Shown one piece after another: positions 1-5,347 of a DNA stretch of 6,412 nucleotides. The stretch comes from CAZKNF01 sp964554105 (GTDB lineage: Bacteria; Bacteroidota; Rhodothermia; Rhodothermales; VXPQ01). The notes beneath the pieces are model-generated. The model was not told the origin of the DNA, searched no databases, and saw only the letters and a program-made list of their open reading frames with translations. Positions within the stretch are counted from its first letter, which is position 1. Every line of letters starts with the position of its first letter. The stretch covers positions 1-6,412 of the forward strand of contig CAZKNF010000117.1 in NCBI GenBank assembly GCA_964554105.1, written 5' to 3'. Both the position numbers and the translations under genes were made by a program.

Positions 1-1
1 G

Positions 2-75
2 TGGGCCCTACTGGATTTGAACCAGTGACCTCTCGCGTGTGAGGCGAGCGCTCTAAACCCCTGAGCTAAGGGCCC
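2..75 (-). tRNA. tRNA-Val (anticodon CAC)
   Basis: A complete 74-nt cloverleaf can be read on the minus strand. The acceptor stem GGGCCCT pairs perfectly with AGGGCCC; the D stem is GCTC/GAGC; the anticodon stem CTCGC/GCGAG encloses the loop CTCACAC, giving anticodon CAC (reads GUG, valine); the T stem ACTGG/CCAGT encloses TTCAAAT. The discriminator base is A. Base 1 would be the first C of an encoded CCA, but the window ends there, so it cannot be said whether CCA is encoded. The gene lies 43 bases downstream of the putative anti-sigma gene on the same strand and has its own promoter candidate. Confidence 0.96.
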
Positions 76-93
76 CAATACGACTGTACGCAG

Positions 94-122
94 ATGCTAC
101 ACCTGCGACGGTACAATGTCAA
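94..122 (-). promoter_or_regulatory. Candidate sigma-70-type promoter of the tRNA-Val gene
   Basis: On the minus strand a perfect -35 hexamer TTGACA (122 to 117) is followed by exactly 17 bases and a -10-like TAGCAT (99 to 94), which matches TATAAT at its first two and last two positions. Transcription would start near base 87, leaving a leader of about 11 bases before the mature tRNA 5' end at 75. The -35 box overlaps the TGA stop of the anti-sigma gene (121 to 119). Spacing and position fit well; activity is inferred. Confidence 0.6.
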
Positions 123-739
123 GGTGTGGGCTGCGTGTGTTCAAGAGCCGCTATACTACTCGAATCGCGACGATGAGATTCCGAATGCGAATCAACAGTT
201 GCGACAGACCTGAAGGGCGAAAGAGGTGCAAAGGTCGAGAGGACGGCATAGCCGTGCAGATTCCGAGGGGTAACGGCCGTGAGGTCAAGTGAAACCTTCT
301 GAGCATTCTGCAAACCGAATTCGACGGCTCGGCTGCCAGACGCGTCGTAGTTCGGACCGGAGTCCAGCAACGTGCCGCCAACCATCATCCCGACGAGAAC
401 GAGGAGCGCCATAGCCGATGTTGCGGTGGCGAAAGATCTGAGCCGGTCAGACAATACAAGATGAAAGGGGACTTGACCGCGCATCAGGTCGAAGGAAATC
501 TCGCGACGGAGTCGATCATGTAGATCATCCGGAGCATGGCAGCCGCAACCGTAGCGACAGAGCAACATGCGTGTATTCTGGAGGCATCGGACGTGATCCT
601 TCAGATCCGGATTCATTCGAAGGTATTCTTCAAAGACCTCCCTTACGAGAGGGTCCATCGTACCATCGACGTACTCGCAGAGGAATTCATCCTCCAGCCC
701 CGAATAGTCGCCCGCGTCGGCGTTGTATCCTTCACACAT
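119..739 (-). CDS. Putative single-pass membrane anti-sigma factor lacking the usual zinc motif
   Basis: This is a 206-aa protein encoded just downstream of an ECF sigma gene on the same strand, the usual place for its anti-sigma factor. Residues 15-80 resemble the cytoplasmic anti-sigma domain: an acidic helix (LCEYVDGTMDP), then FEEYLRMNPDL, then a long helix ending near APDDLHDRLRREI. In most relatives the middle segment reads HxxxCxxC; here those positions are Y39, N43 and L46, so the classical zinc site is absent. A Cys/His cluster follows at C61, C65, C67 and H68. A hydrophobic stretch at about 104-125 should be the single membrane helix. That leaves about 80 residues outside the cytoplasm, rich in Ser/Thr/Asp/His and not recognised. 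Expected role: hold the sigma factor at the membrane until an envelope signal releases it. The start is ATG 739, with GGAAGG about 12 bases upstream, a long spacing. No other ATG, GTG or TTG lies between it and the upstream in-frame stop. The assignment rests on context, layout and membrane helix rather than on strong sequence identity. Confidence 0.6.
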   Translation of the reverse strand: MCEGYNADAGDYSGLEDEFLCEYVDGTMDPLVREVFEEYLRMNPDLKDHVRCLQNTRMLLCRYGCGCHAPDDLHDRLRREISFDLMRGQVPFHLVLSDRLRSFATATSAMALLVLVGMMVGGTLLDSGPNYDASGSRAVEFGLQNAQKVSLDLTAVTPRNLHGYAVLSTFAPLSPFRSVATVDSHSESHRRDSSSIAALEHTQPTP

Positions 740-786
740 AGGCAGATCTGACCTTCCTGCGACTCACATCACTCACAATACGGTAA

Positions 787-823
787 TAACAAAGGGGTCG
801 GCAGTAGAATAACCACCGACCCC
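787..823 (-). terminator. Terminator-like hairpin between sigma and anti-sigma genes
   Basis: GGGGTCGG (794-801) and CCGACCCC (816-823) form a perfect 8-bp stem with a 14-base loop. On the minus strand the stem is followed by TTTGTTA, a short and interrupted T-tract. It lies 29 bases past the sigma stop codon and 54 bases before the anti-sigma start. The large loop and poor T-tract suggest partial rather than full termination, which would lower anti-sigma expression relative to sigma. It could also be an RNA-processing or stabilising hairpin. Confidence 0.5.
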
Positions 824-852
824 TCGTCGAGATCCACAGCGGGTTGAAGCGT

Positions 853-1530
853 TTATTCTTCCTGCGCCGAATAAATATCCTTTAGAAGTACCTGGAGTTT
901 CGATCGTCCGCGATTAATTCGACTCTTTACCGTTCCCATCGGGAGTCCGGTGATCTCCGCGATCTCCTCGTAAGCGAGCTGCTGCACATCCCGCAGCACA
1001 ACCACTTCTCGAAACTCTTCAGGAATCTGCTTTAACGCCTCCTGAATGTAATGATCCTGAATGGTGCTTTCGGTATGCTTGTCAGGAGAGAAGGTTTCGT
1101 CCGGAACTTCAACCTCGTACTCCTCATCATCCCGGTTAACCGACTGCAAAGAATACAATCGGCGGCGCTTTCGCTTTCGGTACTCCGATCGCGCCAGATT
1201 TCCTGCGATTGTGTAGAGCCATGTCGAATACTTGGCGATGCGGCGGTATGAATGACGATTTCGATACACGCGTAGGAATGTCTCCTGCAGCAGGTCCTCA
1301 CATTCCTTCATATCGCCGAGGAAGCGATAGATATAATTGGTAAGCGGGTCCTTGTATCGGCTTACCAGAATATCAAACGCCTCAACAGTTCCTGCCTGAA
1401 ACTGCGACATCAGATCCTCATCGCTCATCTGGCTCAGAGTATCGACGTGCCGATTATTCGGATTGCTCCGCTTTTGCAGCGTCTTTTGGCGCTTTAGGAG
1501 GTTATTTCTCTCCATCGACGTTGTTGCCAT
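853..1530 (-). CDS. ECF-type RNA polymerase sigma factor
   Basis: This 225-aa protein has the two core regions of group IV (extracytoplasmic function) sigma factors. Region 2 spans about residues 37-120: DEDLMSQF, then ILVSRYKDPL, the core-binding motif DLLQETFLRVYR and the -10-reading segment YSTWLYTIAGNLARSEYRKR. Region 4 spans about 160-217, with PEEFREVVVLRDVQQLAYEEI followed by the helix-turn-helix EITGLPMGTVKSRINRGRSKL. An acidic linker (134-160) joins them. It directs RNA polymerase to a specific promoter set, probably under control of the membrane protein encoded next. ATG 1530 was chosen over the TTG at 1551 because a near-perfect Shine-Dalgarno AGAAGGAG (1545 to 1538) sits 7 bases before it. 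The first 34 residues are a basic, Asn/Gln/Lys-rich extension not needed for the core fold; a start at Met35 would give a standard-length protein but lacks this ribosome site. The gene lies 84 bases downstream of holA. Confidence 0.93.
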   Translation of the reverse strand: MATTSMERNNLLKRQKTLQKRSNPNNRHVDTLSQMSDEDLMSQFQAGTVEAFDILVSRYKDPLTNYIYRFLGDMKECEDLLQETFLRVYRNRHSYRRIAKYSTWLYTIAGNLARSEYRKRKRRRLYSLQSVNRDDEEYEVEVPDETFSPDKHTESTIQDHYIQEALKQIPEEFREVVVLRDVQQLAYEEIAEITGLPMGTVKSRINRGRSKLQVLLKDIYSAQEE

Positions 1531-1537
1531 GTTTTTT

Positions 1538-1545
1538 CTCCTTCT
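1538..1545 (-). promoter_or_regulatory. Strong Shine-Dalgarno of the ECF sigma gene
   Basis: AGAAGGAG lies on the minus strand 7 bases before ATG 1530, followed by an A-rich spacer. It fixes the start codon, since it would lie inside the reading frame if TTG 1551 were used. It is clearly stronger than the sites before the neighbouring genes, most of which have only weak purine runs. Confidence 0.75.
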
Positions 1546-1614
1546 ATCCAAAGGACATCTCCCCCGCTTAGAGGGATCGCCCGCTTTATTCGGCGTAGAT
1601 TTCCGCCTCCCGCA

Positions 1615-2637
1615 TTACGCGGCTTCGGCCATGATTCGTCTGATTGTAAGGGACAACACAAGCTTCTCATCACGTGATGCCCCGCCTTTTAGCTCGTAGT
1701 CCGCCGCAAGAAGGGCCGAAAAGGCCCGTTCGATTGACGGAATGGTATACCTCCGCAAACTTGCCACATATTCCTTGACATAGTACGGCGGCACCCCGAT
1801 ACGCGATGCCAGTGCGTTATCAGGGACGCGACCCTGCACTGCCGCCAGTTTCCAAAGCTTTCTAAAGAAGGCGTTCAGAACGGCTACGATCTTCAGCGCC
1901 TCGCTCGAGGCATTGCCGGCGGTTCGCAGCATTCGATCCGCGATGCGAAACGCGTCACCTGCTCGACCTTCTCCGATTGCATGTTGAAGCTCGAACACGT
2001 TAAACTCCCGCGTTTGCCCACTCGCATGGACGACGTCGTCCGCAGAAATGGTATCGCGTCCAGCTGCAAAGGTAATCAGCTTCTCAAGTTCTTCGTCTGT
2101 CGCACGAAGGTTCGTTCCGACATAGTCGACGAGCATTCTAATTGCCGCTGGATCGATCTTGTAGCCCTTCGACCTGGCCCTGGTCTGAATCCAACCGGGC
2201 ATCTGTCGATCATAAAGTGTCTTGCTTTCCATGCAAATAGCATGCTTACGCAGGGCTCTGTATGGGTGCGCCGACATGTTAGGCTTCGTACCACAGACTA
2301 ACAAAACAACCGCTGTAGGATTTGGCCTCTCCGCGTATTCTTTGAACAATCGGTTGTCGCTCAGCTCCTCAAAATCTCGAACGATAACTACGCGTCTTTC
2401 AGCCATCATCGGAAATGATGTGCACATGTTCAGCACATCCCGTGCATCGGCATCACGACCGTATACGATATCCAGGTTGAAGTCGCGTTCATGTGGAGCA
2501 ATCGCATGCTCGAGCAGGACGCTCTGCAGCGTCTCCGTCAAGAACCTCTCCTCGCCGTAAAAGAAATACAGCGGGTTGAAATTGCAGTGCCGGAACGCAG
2601 TCGCAAGCTGCTCGTATGTCTTCTCGTTCTTACCCAT
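1615..2637 (-). CDS. holA: DNA polymerase III subunit delta (clamp-loader subunit)
   Basis: The 340-aa product has the usual length and layout of the delta subunit, which opens the beta sliding clamp as part of the clamp-loader complex during replication. The N-terminal domain starts with NPLYFFYGEERFL (21-33), the delta version of the nucleotide-site region, which does not bind ATP. It is followed by DFNLDIVYGRDADARDVLN (52-70) and FPMMAERRVVIVRD (75-88), a characteristic delta motif. A middle helical domain (about 150-215, including GTNLRATDEELEKLITF) and a C-terminal collar domain (about 215-340, ending in KLVLSLTIRRIMAEAA) complete the fold. The start is ATG 2637; the ribosome site is weak (GAG about 5 bases upstream). 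It seems to be the first gene of a minus-strand run continuing into the sigma gene 84 bases further on. No strong terminator was found in that gap, so co-transcription is possible. Confidence 0.95.
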   Translation of the reverse strand: MGKNEKTYEQLATAFRHCNFNPLYFFYGEERFLTETLQSVLLEHAIAPHERDFNLDIVYGRDADARDVLNMCTSFPMMAERRVVIVRDFEELSDNRLFKEYAERPNPTAVVLLVCGTKPNMSAHPYRALRKHAICMESKTLYDRQMPGWIQTRARSKGYKIDPAAIRMLVDYVGTNLRATDEELEKLITFAAGRDTISADDVVHASGQTREFNVFELQHAIGEGRAGDAFRIADRMLRTAGNASSEALKIVAVLNAFFRKLWKLAAVQGRVPDNALASRIGVPPYYVKEYVASLRRYTIPSIERAFSALLAADYELKGGASRDEKLVLSLTIRRIMAEAA

Positions 2638-2982
2638 CTGCGCTCGACATCCAGAGCGTCTTTAGAATTAACAAAGATACGGCCCCACTCTCTCTGCTTC
2701 CGTCTGTCTAGAACGCGCGGAAATCTATTCTAGTATTCTTCAAGACGTGCGCGCCGATGGACGTGCAAGCTCGACCTTTCCGTACAATGCATTCCATCTC
2801 GCATTCCATTTCCTGCGATTTGGGCGATTCTCGCCTTTACGCGAATATACGCCTAGTCTCTCATGGATCGGCAGTCGAATTCGATGAGCGTTACGTGTTC
2901 GGCGCAAAATTGTTAGGATTGTCTCGAGTTCGTGTGAGATGCGAGCACAATGTTACGTGCGGTTGAAGGTTTCTGGATGCGA
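2638..2982. other. Gene-poor intergenic region between the DinB-like gene and holA
   Basis: This 345-base stretch holds no convincing gene. The part next to holA is AT-richer and contains the candidate -7 box. Elsewhere there are only small structures: a 5-bp hairpin GGCGA/TCGCC at 2823-2835, a 10-bp palindrome TCGAATTCGA at 2875-2884, and a 9-base direct repeat GCATTCCAT at 2789 and 2801. A short plus-strand reading frame at 2757-2966 has no ribosome site and no recognisable features. No terminator for the DinB-like gene could be identified. Confidence 0.5.
2672..2679 (-). promoter_or_regulatory. Candidate Bacteroidota-type -7 box for holA
   Basis: On the minus strand TATCTTTG matches the Bacteroidota -7 consensus TAnnTTTG exactly. 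It would start transcription near base 2665, about 28 bases before the holA ATG. No convincing TTTG/TTG element was found 19-21 bases upstream and no good -35 hexamer, so this is only half a promoter by sequence. Confidence 0.35.
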
Positions 2983-3477
2983 TTACCAGCGGCTGTCGTG
3001 CATTCGACGTGCCGCTGCCCGCAGAATCTCCGCGTCGTGCTGCACTATCGAGTAGACGACTTCGAAGAGAGTGATACTCCGTTGTCCAACGGAGGCCTGG
3101 CGTTCCCATGCCGCATCCGGCAGTGACTTTACGAGCCCCACCAGTTCTGTCCGCACGTCGCGAACGAAGCCCAACACTGCCACGAAGGATTCTTCATTCC
3201 ACTTGCCCCGGCTCAGCAAGTCCGCATCCTCCCCCTCTACGAGCCGAGGGTTTTTTTTTGCGATCATGGCCCGGATAGCGGGCAGATAAACGTTCTTATC
3301 ATACAATCCAATGAGTGCGTAGAGCTCCTTTATAGACGGCTCATGCTCAAGGGGGCTAGTGCTCAAGACATCATCCGGGACGGATTTCACCTGCTCCTCC
3401 AGCGCATCAATCTCATGGACGAGGTGCTCCGCCTGCCCGATCAACACGTCTCTCTGTTTCTCGAGGTCCTCTGTCAT
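2983..3477 (-). CDS. DinB-like (YfiT/DinB superfamily) four-helix protein
   Basis: This 164-aa mainly helical protein has the DinB-superfamily layout. The first helix includes LVHEIDALEEQVKSVPDDVL. The second helix begins at PSIKELYALIGLYDKNV (47-63), where relatives usually have WS-x-EVLxHL. The third starts at FVAVLGFVRDVRTELVGLV, followed by LPDAAWERQASVGQRSITLFEVV. The last holds IVQHDAEILRAAARRM (144-159). Characterised members are small metal-binding proteins, including thiol-dependent transferases and DNA-damage-induced proteins of unknown activity. Of the usual three metal histidines only H147 is evident; the helix-2 position appears to be L55 and the last one I151. The protein may therefore be metal-free and its activity unknown. 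ATG 3477 has only a weak ribosome site. It is transcribed divergently from the first T9SS gene. A run of nine A's lies in its coding strand at 3251-3259. Confidence 0.68.
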   Translation of the reverse strand: MTEDLEKQRDVLIGQAEHLVHEIDALEEQVKSVPDDVLSTSPLEHEPSIKELYALIGLYDKNVYLPAIRAMIAKKNPRLVEGEDADLLSRGKWNEESFVAVLGFVRDVRTELVGLVKSLPDAAWERQASVGQRSITLFEVVYSIVQHDAEILRAAARRMHDSRW

Positions 3478-3515
3478 CGCTCAACGTGTAGATCGGTTAG
3501 ATTCTGCGCCAAAAG

Positions 3516-3545
3516 TTTATAGTCTATCGTAGCAGACACTTTACA
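3516..3545 (-). promoter_or_regulatory. Candidate promoter of the DinB-like gene
   Basis: On the minus strand a good -10 box TATAAA (3521 to 3516) lies 18 bases after a poor -35 TGTAAA (3545 to 3540). Transcription would begin near 3509, about 32 bases before ATG 3477. Only the -10 box is convincing. Confidence 0.35.
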
Positions 3546-3568
3546 GTCATGAGCCAAAGGCATACTTT
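3540..3568 (+). promoter_or_regulatory. Candidate promoter of the first T9SS cargo gene
   Basis: TTTACA (3540-3545, five of six bases of TTGACA) is followed by exactly 17 bases and TACTTT (3563-3568), which keeps the key TA...T of a -10 box. Start near 3575 would give a 5' leader of about 158 bases containing both hairpins described below. The -35 hexamer is the same six base pairs as the weak -35 of the divergent promoter, so the two would compete. Inferred only. Confidence 0.33.
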
Positions 3569-3613
3569 GGGCCGCGGTGCAGAGTTCTTGCCCGCGTGCT
3601 GACAACGTCCGAA

Positions 3614-3651
3614 GCGGCCGATTGATCGTTCACCCTGGATCAATCGGCCGC
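3614..3651. repeat. Perfect 14-bp inverted repeat in the divergent intergenic region
   Basis: GCGGCCGATTGATC (3614-3627) and GATCAATCGGCCGC (3638-3651) are exact reverse complements around a 10-base loop. No T-tract follows on either strand, so it does not look like a factor-independent terminator. As RNA it would fold into a very stable stem in the leader of the T9SS gene starting at 3734; as DNA it could be a dimeric protein-binding site. No second copy was seen in this window. Confidence 0.85.
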
Positions 3652-3679
3652 GTAAGCATGCAGAGTTCGCCGCACCTCC

Positions 3680-3697
3680 GACCCGTCCTATCGGGTC
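3680..3697 (+). other. Second leader hairpin upstream of the first T9SS gene
   Basis: GACCCG (3680-3685) pairs with CGGGTC (3692-3697) across a 6-base loop, 36 bases before ATG 3734 and 28 bases after the larger inverted repeat. Together they would make a two-stem leader. No known riboswitch family is recognised. Confidence 0.5.
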
Positions 3698-3733
3698 CTC
3701 CTCAACGCGCCATACTTCACCCAAAGGATTCGT

Positions 3734-4501
3734 ATGCTCCGCATCGTTCTATGTATTGTTACGTCTTTCCTCTTCGTACAACTTGAGGCTTCTGGTCAGC
3801 ACTTCTCAGATTGCGTGACTCGAACCGGTGCCAACGCGACTTTCCTGATGACATCAGAGGCGGCTCCGACGCTCGCTGGAGAGCCGCTCGCATCGAATGT
3901 CGAGGTCGCCGCCTTCAGTCAGGACGGCCTCTGCAGCGGTGTAGGGACCTGGAACGGATCAGAGCTCGTAATATCCGTGTGGGGAGACGATAGCCAGACC
4001 CATCAACGGGACGGCATCACGAACGGCCAGCATTTTAACTACCGGCTGTGGGATCCCGCGACGGAGTCCGAGCTGAACGCCTCAAACGCCGATATCACTG
4101 TTACATACGACCCCTCGAAGTCGCTTCTTTCTACGGATGGGAGATTCGTGGATGGAGCCATACTCCACGTACGTTCCTTCGACGTCGCGATCAAAGTCGA
4201 AGAACCAGTCGTTCACGATCCAGAAGTTGCCGGTGATGTGACGCTCCACGAGAGCTATCCTAATCCTGCCTCCGAGAGTACGGTTATCGGCGTATCCTTA
4301 CCGGAATCCGCTGTCCTCTTGCTGGAAGTTTTTGATACGCTCGGACGGCGCGTGGCGGAAATCGTATCTCGCAGAAGGCTCCCGTCTGGCCACCACTCGT
4401 TTCCCTTCGACGTCGCGGGAATACCCAGTGGGCTGTACTTCCTGCGCTTGAAAGTCAACGGCCGGATGCACACCCGTACATTGCACGTCGTCCGAGACTG
4501 A
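3734..4501 (+). CDS. Secreted protein with type IX secretion (type A) sorting domain, paralogue 1
   Basis: A 255-aa protein in three parts. Residues 1-22 are a Sec signal peptide (MLRIVLCIVTSFLF core, likely cleaved near ASGQ). Residues 23-155 form a module that recurs, without gaps, in the protein encoded at 5348-6409; it carries C27 and C67 (possible disulfide), WGDD at 83-86, WD at 106-107 and TDGR at 134-137. Residues about 171-255 are a T9SS C-terminal sorting domain: ESYPNPASESTVIGVSLPES, then VFDTLGRRVAEI, then GIPSGLYFLRLKVNG and a basic end. It should be exported by Sec, carried over the outer membrane by T9SS, and released or anchored after removal of the sorting domain. No enzymatic motif was seen; binding or surface display is a guess. 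Ribosome site AAAGGA lies 5 bases before the ATG. Confidence 0.88.
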   Translation: MLRIVLCIVTSFLFVQLEASGQHFSDCVTRTGANATFLMTSEAAPTLAGEPLASNVEVAAFSQDGLCSGVGTWNGSELVISVWGDDSQTHQRDGITNGQHFNYRLWDPATESELNASNADITVTYDPSKSLLSTDGRFVDGAILHVRSFDVAIKVEEPVVHDPEVAGDVTLHESYPNPASESTVIGVSLPESAVLLLEVFDTLGRRVAEIVSRRRLPSGHHSFPFDVAGIPSGLYFLRLKVNGRMHTRTLHVVRD

Positions 4502-4505
4502 CGTG

Positions 4506-4925
4506 CTAAGTAGCGTACGCGGGTACCGAGACCTCATCGTTCAGAACGCGACTCAGGCTTTCGTAAAAGGCCTCTTCACTGAGCGGTTTACCAACGGCGT
4601 GCTCGGATTCATCGATTGTGAATCGGCGATCGGCAGACCCAAACGACATCCGCACGACAGGCGCTCCCTTCGCCCTCGAATACTCTACGATTTTCTCACG
4701 CAGATCGGATGCGTCGGCGTATTCGTCCATGTCCTCTGATGCAACGAGCAGCGTGAATCGTCCCCTCTCAAGCAGGGAAATCGCCAATTTCGGAAAGTAC
4801 GCATGGTGAACGTCAAACTCCTTTCCGAGACACACGTGAACGAATCGGTGAACATCCGCATCTCTGTCGATGACGAGGGCCGTCGGCTTGCGCGAGCGCT
4901 TTGAGCTGGAAGTTTGTGCTCTCAT
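4506..4925 (-). CDS. Atypical stand-alone response-regulator receiver domain
   Basis: The 139-aa product reads as one CheY-like receiver without an output domain. The first strand is TALVIDRDADV (15-25), where the usual acidic pair is D20-R21-D22. The third strand is FTLLVASEDMDE (57-68), where the phosphoacceptor Asp should stand but A62-S63 is found, with E64 and D65 just after. The switch Ser is probably S94 in APVVRMS, and the conserved Lys is K113 in GKPL. Phosphorylation may be lost or shifted; it may act as a phosphorylation-independent partner. ATG 4925 was chosen because the receiver begins right after it and because it overlaps the stop of an upstream frame as ATGA. The same frame is open further, to a GTG at 5018, which would add 31 residues of unrecognised sequence. 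It ends 4 bases from the stop of the convergent T9SS gene. Confidence 0.68.
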   Translation of the reverse strand: MRAQTSSSKRSRKPTALVIDRDADVHRFVHVCLGKEFDVHHAYFPKLAISLLERGRFTLLVASEDMDEYADASDLREKIVEYSRAKGAPVVRMSFGSADRRFTIDESEHAVGKPLSEEAFYESLSRVLNDEVSVPAYAT

Positions 4926-5273
4926 GGCAATACGATTCCGTTGGCGTGAATAGGTGCGCGATCTTTGTCGAACATCAATAACAAAATGCATTCCACCCGA
5001 GCCGGCGAAGTCGTACACAACCGGATCGCGTCCGAGGATGTCATCTCATCCGGCACAAAACCGTCGTAGTACGCCCTGAATGTGTTCTCCACCTTTCTGA
5101 AAGGACGTGCGCAAGAAAGCGCAGATCGATACGCTTGATCCGGGAACGGTAGATATTTCCATGTCTGCTGCATCGATCGGCAAAAACTTCAAATCTGTAC
5201 CGAATGGGAGAAGACGAAGATGCTGGATATCGTCCTCCTGTGTCACCCGAGGGCTCCGTGCTTTCATCTTCAT
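4922..5273 (-). pseudogene. Possible frameshifted or broken gene upstream of the receiver gene
   Basis: Minus-strand DNA here looks coding, but in pieces. From ATG 5273 one frame runs through EDDIQHLRLLPFGTDLKF and LRTSFQKG, then stops at TGA 5048-5046. In another frame, open from 5188, a stretch with mostly G/C third codon positions reads KVENTFRAYYDGF, then VECILLLMFDKD, and ends at TGA 4924-4922, sharing ATGA with the receiver start. Removing one G from AAAGG (about 5095-5105) would join them into about 117 codons. Alternatively the first frame is the same as the receiver frame, so one in-frame TGA could have split a longer receiver gene. No family is recognised. Ordinary intergenic DNA cannot be excluded. 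Confidence 0.35.
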
Positions 5274-5347
5274 GATGGCACGCAATTAGATCAGGGCGCC
5301 GCCGATGTGTCGAATCGGAATTCTAGCGCGCGTTGGCTGCCTCGCTC

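Noticed and set aside
1531..1551. TTG start for the sigma factor at 1551
   Set aside because: The strong AGAAGGAG site would then lie inside the gene, 7 bases before ATG 1530, which is much the better start.
1546..1614. Possible ECF autoregulatory promoter (GGAAAT) before the sigma gene
   Set aside because: A GGAAAT is present but no matching -10 element at the right distance was found.
2789..2809. GCATTCCAT direct repeat, two copies 12 bases apart
   Set aside because: Only two short copies with unlike flanks; no array or operator pattern.
2823..2835. GGCGA/TCGCC hairpin followed by TTT as a terminator
   Set aside because: Only a 5-bp stem with three T's, and on the strand opposite to the neighbouring genes.
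2757..2966. 69-codon plus-strand reading frame
   Set aside because: No ribosome site, no recognisable domain and no supporting context; probably chance.
5107..5289. 60-codon plus-strand reading frame before the second T9SS gene
   Set aside because: Composition and lack of a ribosome site suggest a shadow of the minus-strand coding-like DNA.
5302..5318. CCGAT/ATCGG hairpin upstream of the second T9SS gene as a counterpart of the first gene's leader
   Set aside because: A 5-bp stem is expected by chance and shares no sequence with the hairpins upstream of 3734.
5333..5347. TTG start for the second T9SS protein
   Set aside because: ATG 5348 gives a standard signal peptide and a residue-for-residue match with the paralogue.
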